From positions 77,729,001 to 77,793,000 of the forward strand of contig CM058232.1 of assembly GCA_030180135.1 (NCBI GenBank): a stretch of 64,000 nucleotides of DNA, read 5' to 3'. A model generated the notes under the pieces. That model made no database searches. It had not been told where the DNA came from and was given only the letters and a program-made list of their open reading frames with translations. Made by a program: the position numbers and the translations under genes. This document shows, piece after piece, positions 11,691 through 21,399 of the stretch. The DNA is from Orychophragmus violaceus. Taxonomy: Eukaryota > Streptophyta > Magnoliopsida > Brassicales > Brassicaceae. Positions within the stretch are counted from its first letter, which is position 1. Every line of letters begins with the position of its first letter.

Positions 11691-11852
11691 ATAATGTTGT
11701 TTTTTATTTCTTGTAATGTTTTAAATTTCATGTTGTTTGTAAAATATGTTTTTAATTCAAGTACTTAACCTATTCGGATATTTTAAAAAAAAAAATCAAA
11801 ACCAAAGCATAATTACATTTACAATTAATATGTAATCATAAACGTCAAACAC

Positions 11853-11925
11853 AATCTGGCTCAATTGGTCTAATGCGAGAGAACGATACGTTTAGGTGGC
11901 GGGTTCGAAAGGAGCCCGCGGCATT
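11853..11925 (+). other. tRNA-like module 2 in CACTA-2
   Basis: TGGCTCAATTGGTCTAATGC resembles an A box and GGGTTCGAAAGGAGCCC a B box. It lies downstream of small gene 1, as module 1 lies downstream of the transposase. Confidence 0.5.
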
Positions 11926-12753
11926 ATGTATTTATTTTAAATTTAATTTGCGACGGATTTCCGTCGATTAAACATTATTCTGACGGTATTCCGTCGGTAA
12001 TTATTTTCAGACGGTATTCCGTCGGTAATTTTTGACGGATTTTTGACGGTATAGGGTTTAGGGTTTTAGAATGATAAAAAAGAATCGCAAAACCCGTCAC
12101 TAATCAATGTAATGTTATAATATATTATAATTCTTTAGTATGTGATCTATTTTGATAGTTTTTGTTTGATTTGAAAAATTAAAAACACGTTTGACCTAAA
12201 CATTTCGAATTGTACATTAACGTTTAAGAAGAACTTTATGTAAAACACTATCTCACTATGATTTTTCTAATTTTCTTCAAATCGAGACATGAAATTATAA
12301 ACTTCATGCTTAATGCTACACTAATGTGTTACCAGAAATAAAATATCCAACCCTAAAACCTAATCCAAACCCTAAACCCTCTTCCCTCGGAAATCCGTCG
12401 GAAATTTCCGACGGATATTCGTCTGTTTACCGTCGATTTTCAGCATTTACCCCCTTTGGTTAAGTGTCTTGTCAGTAATTAAAACCGTTTCCGACGGATT
12501 TCCGTCGGAAATCCTGGCAAAATGTGTTGTATAAATATATACGCTACCAAAGAAAGAAATCTTACCCCAAACCCCAAACCCTAAACCCTAACTGAAACCC
12601 TAAACCCTCTTCCCTCGTAATTCCGTCGGTAATTTCCGACGGAATTTCGTCGGAATTCCGTCGGTTAGTGCATGTATCGGTCAAAATCTAAATTAACTCC
12701 CTTCTCTTCCCTATGCAACGCATTGGTAAAGTGTATAGTCAGTAATTAAACCG
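11926..12753. repeat. Spacer with CGTCGG clusters and an orphan promoter copy
   Basis: CGTCGG-type units group at about 11,950-12,045, 12,388-12,435, 12,488-12,506 and 12,618-12,665. The copy at 12,488-12,506 is followed by GTATAAATATATA (12,529-12,541), so it looks like a complete promoter with no gene behind it. CTAAACCCTA-type repeats lie near 12,370 and 12,575. No coding potential was seen. Confidence 0.7.
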
Positions 12754-12808
12754 ATTTCCGACGGAATTCCGTCGGAAATACTGTCGAAATGTTTGTGTAT
12801 ATATATGT
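12754..12808 (+). promoter_or_regulatory. Promoter box of small gene 2
   Basis: ATTTCCGACGGAATTCCGTC at 12,754-12,773 is followed by GTATATATATG at about 12,797. This is the same layout and spacing as in the orphan copy 266 bp upstream. Confidence 0.65.
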
Positions 12809-12868
12809 ACGGACTTTTCTTTGGTTATTCAAACATTTCTTGTAAGATTCTATTCGAAAAACCAAAAA

Positions 12869-13422
12869 ATGGATGATGTCTTTCTAACCCCGTCAGAACG
12901 TACTTGGATAATTACAAGGATATTACCTCAACCGGGACGGGAACATCTTCCTGTGCTGGATCCTCACCGCCGTAACCGGACCATTTGGTTCCATTCCAAT
13001 GCTGCAATTCCCGCTGTAATTAGCGACATAATAGAGGCTCGTTTTGAAACCGGTCACCTAGCTTACTACAATGTCCCTAGAGGCATTAAGGAGTTATGGT
13101 TCGAGGATTTTCTGGTAAATAATTTGTATTTTTTTTTTTGTGTAATTTGGGAATTTTGTACATTAATAAATATTTTTCACTTATTAAATTGCAGGAATTT
13201 TTTAATTTTGATCCGCAAATAATGTTCGAGGTTTGGGTGGAATTCCACGTGGTGGCTAGGCGTGTTTTCCAGACCAAAATACGTCGGGCCAAACTGCGAT
13301 GGTATAGAGGACAAGGAAGACCGTCGTGGATGTCGGAGGGGGATTGGAACCGCATGGTTCAGCTTTGGGAGGAGACTGACATCGGCGAATGGTTCGGGAA
13401 CATTCCCCCAAATAATAACTGA
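12869..13422 (+). CDS. Small CACTA-2 gene 2, paralogue of small gene 1 (157 aa)
   Basis: Exon 1 (12,869-13,114) is exactly as long as exon 1 of small gene 1, and exon 2 runs 13,195-13,422 in the same phase. It begins MDDVFLTPSERTW, has GREHLPVLDPHRRNRTIWF, and ends exon 1 in WFEDFL. Exon 2 has EVWVEFHVVARRVFQTKIRR and QLWEETDIGEWFG. An in-frame ATG exists at 12,821, but 12,869 matches the start of its paralogue and lies after the TATA-like box. The two small proteins differ at many positions, so the duplication is old and both frames have been kept open. Function unknown; a TNPA-related regulator is inferred. Confidence 0.75.
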
Positions 13423-13580
13423 AGAATTTTATAGATATGCTATTTATTTTTATGTAATGTTTAATTTTATGCAACTACTTAAGTTTTTAATATATGTGAT
13501 GTTTTTATTTTTTTTTAATAATCAAAATAATATCAAAACAATAAGTAAAATTATCATGTAAGTATAAACAACTAACACAA

Positions 13581-13652
13581 AATGGATCAACTGGTTAAGG
13601 GTACTCTATGTATTAGTCAAGGTTGGGGGTTCGAACCGAGCCTTCCTCCAAT
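13581..13652 (+). other. tRNA-like module 3 in CACTA-2
   Basis: TGGATCAACTGGTTAAGGG (A-box-like) and GGGTTCGAACCGAGCC (perfect B box), about 27 bp apart. Nearly the same A-box sequence as modules 1 and 4. Confidence 0.55.
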
Positions 13653-13718
13653 TTTATGTTTTTTAAACGTTTATAGATATATATACAAACACTTTGTATC
13701 TATAAACAACGAGTACTC

Positions 13719-13788
13719 AATGGATCAACTGGTTCGGTTACACAATAAATTGTTCGAGGTTGCGGGTTCGAACGGAGCCTGCTGATAA
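13719..13788 (+). other. tRNA-like module 4 in CACTA-2
   Basis: TGGATCAACTGGTTCGG and GCGGGTTCGAACGGAGCC. It follows module 3 after about 70 bp and immediately precedes the next CGTCGG cluster. Confidence 0.55.
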
Positions 13789-13799
13789 TTATTTTTTTA

Positions 13800-13990
13800 A
13801 TTTCCGACGGAAAACCGTCGGTTTTCAGATAACCGTCGGTTTTCCGTCGGAAGTTTTGGCGCATTAAACCCGAAATTTTTCGAGTTAACCGCCAATTTTT
13901 TGCAAAAACATTCGAACCGCCTGGAATACCGACGGATAACCGACGACAAATGATTTCCGACGGATTTCCGTCGAAAACCAATTAATATTC
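13800..13990. repeat. CGTCGG cluster and promoter box of the TNPA-like gene
   Basis: About ten CCGACGG/CCGTCGG units. The last, ATTTCCGACGGATTTCCGTC at 13,953-13,972, is followed by ATTAATATTC, the only TATA-like word at the expected distance. A CT-rich leader follows (14,000-14,060). Confidence 0.7.
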
Positions 13991-14126
13991 TCACGATCTA
14001 ACTTCTTCTTCTCCATTTTCTCTGCAACTTCTCTCTCTCTCTAATCGCAAAATCGGACCTCTCTCTACGATTCCGCCGGATTATCGCCGTTTTTCCTCAT
14101 TTCCGACCGCCACCAACACCACAAAC

Positions 14127-16468
14127 ATGTAAGTAACCCTTTTAACCGATTGAATTTGGATAATTTTGCTTAGATTTGTAGAAATAGTTGCATGTGTTGG
14201 ATAAAACGGTGGTTAGGTGTTGACTAATAGATAGAACGATAGTCAATAGGATATATGCTTGTTTGAGTTAGATTGATTGTGAATTTCATGTTGAAGTTTT
14301 TTCAAAATCATTTAAATTGTTTTTTGGTGTAAATTTGGAATTTGTTTTGGTTTTTTAAATGTTTTAAAACGTTTTCTCATTTCTATAAAATTTTGAAATC
14401 GTTTTTGTAAATTATTATGGGTTTTTTAAATGTTTTAAAACCTTTTGTTAATTTTTATAAAAATTTAAATTCATTTTTGTAAATTATTATGAATTTTAAA
14501 GGTTTTAAAAACTTTTACTGCTCATTTTAAAATTTTTTAAATTTTTTTTTGAGTTCTAAAATGTTTTCTATTTTTTATATAAATTTAAAATCGTTTTTAT
14601 AATTTATTTTTATTTTTTATATTTTGTAGAAAATTTTAGTGTTGATTTTAAAATGTTTATAAATTTTTTTTTGAGTTCTTAAACGTTTTTTTATTTTTTA
14701 ACTCTTAAAAACTTTTTTTTGCAATGTATTGTGAATTTTAAAACGTTTTAAAATTTTTTCTTGTTGATATACATGTTTTTAATGAATTCTTAATTTTTGA
14801 TTGGTATGTAGGGATGATTTTCTGGCGTTTGAGATGCACCTTATAAACGACAGTCCAATAGATGAGGTGCCTCAGGAACCGGTCCATCGACAACAACCGA
14901 GAGCCCAACGGTCTCGGTCGACTCAGGTGCTACCCATACCGGATCCGACACAGCCGGGAACGTCTGAGACTATGCCGGAAGCTAGTGGGAGTCATTCCGT
15001 GTCTCAGGCGCCCCACTATGTTTTACCGTCGATTGCCGATGAGATATCGGCATTAGTCGATCAGCCGGGACGAGAGATGCTCAAACGGCTCGACCCTTTC
15101 TACGAGACCAACCCGGGCACTTTCTGGTATGAAATTTATAACTTTAGATTCTCATTAACAATTTTTTGCATATTCTATGTTTTAGTAACCCTTTGTTTTT
15201 TCTTGTCTTATATATTAGGTTTACGTTGACCGAGTCGAAGGTCACGAAGAGCATCTTGGGAATGATGTACAGCATGCTCAACTGCGGGTACCCGACGTAC
15301 AGGGAGATGCCTTTATCCGATAGGCATAACTGGTTCCGCCAATTCGCGGTAATACCTCCTCGTTAACTTTGTTGTATATATATATATTATTATTATTTTT
15401 AATAATCTATGTTAAAGTTTTTAATTCTAACAAATATTTATTTTTTGTTTTGAATAGCAAGAGTATACTTGGGATAGGAAGTATACGGTTATGGTGGAAG
15501 ACGAGTTCCACCAGAAGGCGGCGACGCATTACTCAAACGTCCTCAACACTTGGAAACAGAAGTGGTGCCGTAATGAAGTTCCCAAGGGTATTAACAAAGA
15601 GAGCGATACTTGGAAGGGCTTCATCCGTCATTGGAGTAAGCCTGCAACCGCATCAACCGCTTCTACGAACTCCCAGAACCGTAGAAGTGAGAGGGATGGT
15701 GCCGGTCAATCAACTCATAATGCGGGAGCAAGAAGCACCGCGTCAAGGAAGTTAATCCTGGTAAGCAGTTTTTTTTTTACAATTTTCGTTATGTTAAGTT
15801 ATATTTAAATTTTAAGTTCAAAATCGTTTTTGCAGAAACAAAAGAAAGGAGGGCGAGATCCGACTCATATTGAGCTCATCGAGGATGGCCACAAGAACAA
15901 GGAAACGGGCCAAATCCAAGATCCAATTGCTCGGAGGATTGTGGAGTCGACGAAGAGGCGTTTGGATGAGGTGGTAACCCAATCCGAAGGAATCGGTTCA
16001 ACAGAAGAGATACCGGACGAGCAGATCAACCAACTCTTCCTCGCGGTAAGTTTTAAAATTTAAAAAATTTGAAATATGTTTAACCATAAACTCTAACTTA
16101 AAATTCATAACGTATTATTTACTTTACAGGAAACTGAGAAGAGAAGAGGACGAGTTTTTGGTTTGGGAAACTTGGCGGACAAAGTGTCGACACCGCATTC
16201 CCGTTTTCGTCCGGAAGAGGACTATGCCCAGATCTTAAGGGAAAAGGATGCGGAGATCGAAGCATTGAAGGCTAGTCAATTGCAAATGGAAGCCCGGATG
16301 GAAGCCCGGATGGTAGAACAAGCTGAAGCAAACGCAAAGAAGTTCGAAGAGATGAACCAACGGTTTGAGACATTCATGCAACAACAAGCCAATGTTTCAA
16401 ATGTCGGACCGTCGACCAAGACCGGAGGGAGGGGGACGACAAAGAAGTTGAGGAAGAGGGCGACGTGA
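14127..16468 (+). CDS. TNPA-like CACTA protein, Ptta/En/Spm family (432 aa, six exons)
   Basis: The start codon seems to be split by an intron: exon 1 ends in AT at 14,128 before GTAAGT, and exon 2 begins with G at 14,812, giving MDDFLAF. Other exons: 14,812-15,126; 15,219-15,348; 15,458-15,760; 15,836-16,045; 16,130-16,468. All junctions keep frame and total 1299 nt. Residues about 70-200 have GREMLKRLDP, MVEDEFHQKA and WKQKWC, the plant transposase (Ptta/En/Spm) domain. Then come a basic KKGGRDPTHIELIEDGH region and a C-terminal coiled coil (ILREKDAEIEALKASQLQME) with a basic tail. In En/Spm the TNPA protein binds subterminal repeats and controls the promoter; this role is inferred here. 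Confidence 0.85.
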
Positions 16469-16605
16469 GCGTGATTCGCTCTCGTTGAATGTAATTTTTT
16501 AATGGTTTTATGTAGTTTTTAAAACATGTTTTGAATATTTAAATACTTTTTTTTTTTTAATTAATAAATTTGCGAATATATATATTTTTTTTTTAAAATT
16601 ATTAA

Positions 16606-17135
16606 ATATCCGTCGGTAAACCGTCGATAAAACGCCCTCGGTAAACCGTCGATAAAACGCCCTCGGAATGCCGTCGGTAATCTTCCCTCGGAATACCGTC
16701 GGTAATCTTCCCTCGGAATACCGTCGGTAATCTTCCCTCGGAATACCGTCGGTAATCTTCCGTCGGAATACCGTCGGTAAACTTCCGTCGGAATACCGTC
16801 GGTAATCTTCCGTCGGAATACCGTCGGTAATCTTCCGTCGTAATACCGTCGGTATCTACGTCGGAATACCGTCGGTATGCACGGTCGGTTTATAGTCGGT
16901 AAACCGTCTGAATAAACCCTCGGTTTACGGTCACAAAACCGTGGGTAAATGTGCGTCGATAAACCGTCGGTAATCAGTCGGTATTATATCCGTCGGTATT
17001 CCGTCGGTTTCTATAGACGAAAAACCGACGGAAATTTTTTACCGACGAAATAGAAATGACGGACAGATTTCGTCGGAAATCCGTCGGAATACGTCTTTTC
17101 CGACGGAAACCCGTCGATTTAATCCCTCGGTAATG
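16606..17135. repeat. Right subterminal repeat array of CACTA-2
   Basis: More than twenty CGTCGG or CCTCGG units. Part of it (about 16,660-16,860) is a clean tandem array of about 25 bp built on CTCGGAATACCGTCGGTAATC. First-half units read CCCTCGG and later units CCGTCGG, so there are two phase-locked variants. The inverse terminal repeat follows at 17,137-17,153. Confidence 0.9.
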
Positions 17136-17156
17136 GCCTGTTTTCTTGTAGTGACT

Positions 17157-17788
17157 AGATTTTAAAGCATGATTTAGAATCATTAGTTGAATAGCAATAG
17201 ATTATAAAATGTATATAATTGACTTTAAATCACATATTGAATAACACCACCTAAATATATAAATAAAAACGAGTGAAAATCATAAGCTAGGTGATGCAAA
17301 ACCCAAGTATCTTACTGGTAGACTGCCAAGCTCGAGGGGAAATTGTTGAGGATGTCCTCTTTAACTGCTTGAGAAATCCTAGCCATGTATATCGTCGATT
17401 TCTCTAAGATAATCTTTCAACCCGAATGGATTGCAAAATCCTCAAAAAACCTCCAATGCCCCTGTTATATAGTGTTTTTGTATTGCTTTTTTTTTTTGGA
17501 ACTTTTGTGTTTGTATGTTGCAAAGTCACCATGTGAGCTGGACATCCATGTCAGCTTTGGGTTTGTCATTTCAATACAAAAAAAAAAAGAGATATGTTCG
17601 GACGTGCCAAGTTTCATAATCGCATGAACGAAATCTGCCAAGTTTCATTATTCCGGTGGGTTTCTGCTCATCAACCTTCGTCTCCTTCCCCACTTCCCAT
17701 CTCTCTCTCTCTCCTTAAAAACCCTAACTTACTCTCCTAATTGCCAAACCCAGAAAATTGAGTGAAAACACATTTCATCGATCTTCTC
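17157..17788 (+). promoter_or_regulatory. KCR1 upstream region
   Basis: Holds the AT-rich flank of the CACTA target (to about 17,280), mixed sequence, a CT-rich leader (TCTCTCTCTCTCTCC near 17,701) and ACCCTAA at 17,719, typical of plant 5' leaders. A possible TATA word is TTATATAG at 17,464, but it is rather far from the ATG. The promoter is short because a 10.6-kb transposon ends at 17,153. Confidence 0.5.
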
Positions 17789-19047
17789 ATGGAGATCTGT
17801 ACTTACTTCGAATCTCAGCCCACATGGCTCCTCGTTCTTCTCGCTCTCGGCTCAGTTTCCATCTTCAAGTTCATCTTCTCTCTCCTCAGATTTTTCTACA
17901 TCTACTTCCTCCGACCCGGCAAGAATCTCCGGCGATACGGATCCTGGGCACTAATCACCGGACCCACCGACGGTATTGGTAAAGCTTTCGCCTTTCAGTT
18001 AGCCCATAAAGGGCTTAACCTCGTCCTCGTCGCTCGTAATCCCGGCAAGCTCAAAGATGTCTCGGATTCGATTAAATCCAAGTACAGTAACACCCAGATC
18101 AAGACCGTGCTGATGGATTTCTCCGGAGATATCGATGAAGGTGTGAAGCGGATCAAGGAGACGATCGAAGTTTTGGAGATCGGGATTCTGATCAACAACG
18201 CTGGGATTTCGTATCCTTACGCTAAGTATTTTCACGAGGTTGACGAAGAATTGCTCAATAACTTAATCAAAATCAACGTTGAAGGAACTACGAAAGTTAC
18301 TCAAGCTGTGTTGCCCAATATGCTAAAGAGGAAGCGAGGAGCCATTGTCAATATGGGCTCCGGTGCTGCAGCTCTTATCCCTTCCTATCCTTTCTACTCT
18401 GTTTATGCCGGCGCCAAAACGTAAGGACATCCCGATGAAGACCGTTGTTTGTTTGACCTGATGCTTCCACTTGTTTTAAGCACCGACATTGTTTGTTTGC
18501 ATGTTTGTTTTTATCTATCTCAGGTACGTGGATAAGTTCTCAAGGTGTCTCCATGTTGAGTACAAGAAAAGTGGGATTGATGTTCAATGCCAGGTGAACT
18601 TTCCTGAATCATTGCTGCTTCGTTTTGCGTCTTTGGGTTGATTTTGCATGAGATTTGTGTTCAAAGAGAGAAATGGAAATTGTCAAGAAAGTAGATGGTA
18701 TTGCTTTTAAGTGTATCTTTGTAATAACACAAGTAGGAATAGCTTTGGGTTTCTTGATTACTATATGGCTAATTGGGTGAGTGTTTTCATAGGTACCCTT
18801 GTACGTTGCGACAAAGATGGCTAAAGTAAGGAAAGCATCTTTCTTAGTGGCATCTCCAGAGGGTTACGCAAAGGCGGCACTGCGTTTTGTAGGCTATGAA
18901 GCACAATGCACACCTTACTGGCCTCACGCGCTCATGGGTTTTGTTGTCTCTGCATTGCCCAAGAGCGTTTTTGAATACTTTAACATTAAGAGGTGCCTCC
19001 AGATCCGGAAGAAGGGTCTCCTTAAAGACTCCAGTAAAAAGGAATAA
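17789..19047 (+). CDS. KCR1: Very-long-chain 3-oxoacyl-CoA reductase (318 aa, three exons)
   Basis: The NADPH-dependent second step of very-long-chain fatty acid elongation in the ER, feeding wax, cutin-related and sphingolipid synthesis; it works with KCS, HCD (PAS2) and ECR. Exons 17,789-18,420, 18,524-18,593 and 18,793-19,047 sum to 318 codons plus stop, the length of Arabidopsis KCR1. There is an N-terminal membrane segment at about 12-40. The short-chain dehydrogenase signatures are TGPTDGIG (57-64), NNAG (136-139) and YAGAK (206-210; catalytic Tyr and Lys). The C-terminus is lysine-rich (SSKKE), fitting an ER protein. The ATG at 17,789 is chosen because it gives MEICTYF, the family start. 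The frame is intact, so this is the only clear functional host gene in the window. Confidence 0.96.
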
Positions 19048-19920
19048 AACTTTGGAGGGTTTAAATTGCTGCAAGATCATCTGCTGCAGATGGTTTCGCG
19101 AAAGTTTATGTTCTAAATCTTTGCAAGACTTGTACGCTTTAGTTTCCGATGTTTCCAAGACTGTTTCCTTATTTTAAAATTAAAAGCCCTACGTACACGA
19201 GTCATTATTAGTTTAGTAAGATTTTAAAAATACATAATAAACTAATAACAATGGAATCTCACAATTTTAGAAATCTTTAAAAATTCATTTTACCAATAAG
19301 CCCCTTCACTATTTTAACCCATTGGTAGTGCATTCTTATATACATGAGTATCCGTTCGGTTTGGGTATTATATAATATCCAATTGGGTATTTGAATGAAT
19401 CAAAATATTAAATGTATTAGTTATTTCGGGTATTATGAAAAATATTTTGGTATTTCAAAAAAAAATAATATATATATATATATATATTAGAAATTCAAAT
19501 ATATTTTCGATACTTATACAGTTTTTATTTTTTTGGATTTTGGATCTATTTTTAATATTTCAAGTATACTTTTTTAATTGTCTCGAGTTATATGATACTT
19601 CAAAGTTTTCATGTATATTTTGGATATTTTGACTAATATTCCATTAATCGTTAATAGTGAAACACACGTCACATGCAGTGTTTAAAACGCTTAATCAAAA
19701 GCCTAAATTATAACTAGATGGCCTAAACATTTATAAGATTAAAAAAAAATATTGAATATGGTCAAAAAAATATATGACATATCATGATTTATAAGTAATA
19801 AAATTCATATTAATTTATTATCATAAGATTTTATAACATAATATATAGATTATCAAAATTTATAAATAATTAATATTATATTAATTTATTATTATAATAT
19901 TATGATTTATAGGCGGAATA
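19048..19920. other. KCR1 3' UTR and AT-rich intergenic DNA
   Basis: About 140 bp of moderately GC-rich 3' UTR, then AT-rich sequence with a TA run at 19,468-19,487. No gene or element was recognised. Confidence 0.6.
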
Positions 19921-20151
19921 AAAGGTAATCGTCACGGTTTTTAGTAATGGCTATGGTTTCTCTCGAAAATTTCTCTTAAAAGAGGCGGATACACGTAACA
20001 TCTCAATAAACCCTGTAGAATCAATCGACCATAAATCCAACTCATTCTCGCGCATTAAGCTAGTTTAGCTTCCTTTACATCAAGATCCGGACAGAATTTT
20101 TCAAGATCTTCAACTTACAGCCCCAATCGGAGTTCTGGGGAGAGATTTGAA

Positions 20152-21399
20152 ATGTTTTCGATAAAAGAAAAAACCTTATGGAAAGCTCAAAGAACTGATT
20201 CTGCTGGAGGATGGAGACCCATCAGACATACTAGATCTGGAAAATGAACACATGATTGAGAAAAACTCCATGAGTGGGAGTCTATTGTCTTAATCACGCG
20301 GTCCACAAAGTAGTATGTCTTTTTAAGGCTCTACCACCTATATGGGGAACATAGGAAAAAGTAAGAGGTCGTGGAGTGGGTGTGGATAAAGCTTAGTACA
20401 TCTTTGAAAACGAATCGGACATGCGCCATGTCCTAGACAAAGGTTTGTGGTTTGTCAATGGGAGGATTATGGCACTAGATTAATGGAATCACACCCTTGA
20501 CCCGACTTCTTAAACAAACTCGCCTTCTGGATTAGAATCAAAGGATTACCGATCCATCTAATCAAGAAGCAAATGGTGGAGAGCATTATGTACCTCTAGG
20601 AGAAGTGGAAATGATTGAACTTCAGACCAAGAAATCTGAGTCTCTGGAATATGTTATAGCTCAAGTGAAGATCAAGGCAAATGAACCACTATAATTCTGG
20701 AAGCTAGCTCATTTCAGAATAAGGAAGCAATCCTTACAGAGTTGGTGTTCGAAAAACTTATCAAGGTCTGCTTCCAGTGCAAGAAGGTGACCCACGACCA
20801 AATTGTCTGCCCTCTCTACGTTCACGAATAACAACATAAATCAAAATAAAAGTGTCAAATGAGTTTCCTCCAAGACAAGATTAGGAAGTACTAGAGGTGA
20901 AAACACTCATCAAGAAGCACAAAGCTCAAAACATATCCCATTCAAGGAGAGAATTGTCAACCCAGCATCACATATACAACCGAATCGGAATAGGAGTCTT
21001 AAAGATAGACTTCAATGGGCTAAATTTGATCCAAGGGGGAAAACATTCCCCAAAATCAGGTATGTAACAAAGGAGGCTGTAGAACCACATAAATCAGATA
21101 ATGTGACTTCAAAAAGCTCAAGAGAACCAGCTCTCTTCCTCAAAGAGAAGGCGATTAAGCGGCAGTGGGGAGAAATGTTAGGCTGGAGGGCTCTTCTGAT
21201 TCTTCTCCATCCCAAGAGAAACAATCCCCCCAAGCGACATGGTCGAAAAATATGGAGACTCAAGAGCCGAATCATTCTGCTTGTTTGTCAGCTCTGGACA
21301 CCAAACATTCTGCTTCAATGGCAGATTTTGGTCATAGAAAAAATTTAGAAGAAGAGTTGATGATTAATACCAACCCTTTGAGCTCCCAAAGAGAGTACT
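20152..21399 (+). pseudogene. L1 ORF1 relic (DUF4283 and zinc knuckle)
   Basis: An ATG at 20,152 opens a frame that soon breaks. About 20,400-20,640 reads as the RNA-binding DUF4283 domain (FENESDMRHVLDKGLWFVNG). About 20,760-20,810 gives the zinc knuckle VCFQCKKVTHDQIVCPL (the family pattern is CX2CX4HX4C; the histidine is kept). Stops and small frameshifts make it non-functional. Confidence 0.75.

Larger units (their letters stand above)
6517..17153 (+). mobile_element. Complete 10.6-kb autonomous-type CACTA transposon (CACTA-2)
   Basis: The left end is CACTACAAGAAAACAGG; the right end is the exact inverse of these 17 bases. Both ends are flanked by the 3-bp duplication ACT (6514-6516 and 17,154-17,156). 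Subterminal arrays of CCGACGG/CCGTCGG units fill 6530-6822 and 16,606-17,135. Four spliced plus-strand genes lie inside: a TNPD-type transposase, two short paralogous genes, and a TNPA-like (Ptta/En/Spm) gene. All read without stops or frameshifts once canonical GT-AG introns are removed. The element therefore looks intact and fairly recent. Its right end lies 635 bp upstream of the KCR1 start codon. Confidence 0.95.

Noticed and set aside
12821..12868. In-frame upstream ATG for small gene 2
   Set aside because: It lies close to the TATA-like box and its extra 16 residues have no counterpart in small gene 1; the ATG at 12,869 fits both paralogues.
10780..13788. Calling the four tRNA-like modules real tRNA genes
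   Set aside because: Only A and B boxes are clear; I could not confirm an acceptor stem or anticodon arm, and their repeated place in one transposon argues against ordinary tRNAs.
16660..16860. Regular short repeats resembling a CRISPR array
   Set aside because: Nuclear plant DNA; the units are adjoining tandem copies without unique spacers and belong to the CACTA subterminal region.
17284..17302. 19-bp match AAGCTAGGTGATGCAAAAC to the LTR of element A (3487-3505)
   Set aside because: Nothing on either side matches, so a tiny LTR remnant cannot be separated from chance.
17762..17788. Longer KCR1 frame beginning upstream of the ATG
   Set aside because: It would need a GTG start; the ATG at 17,789 gives the family N-terminus and length.
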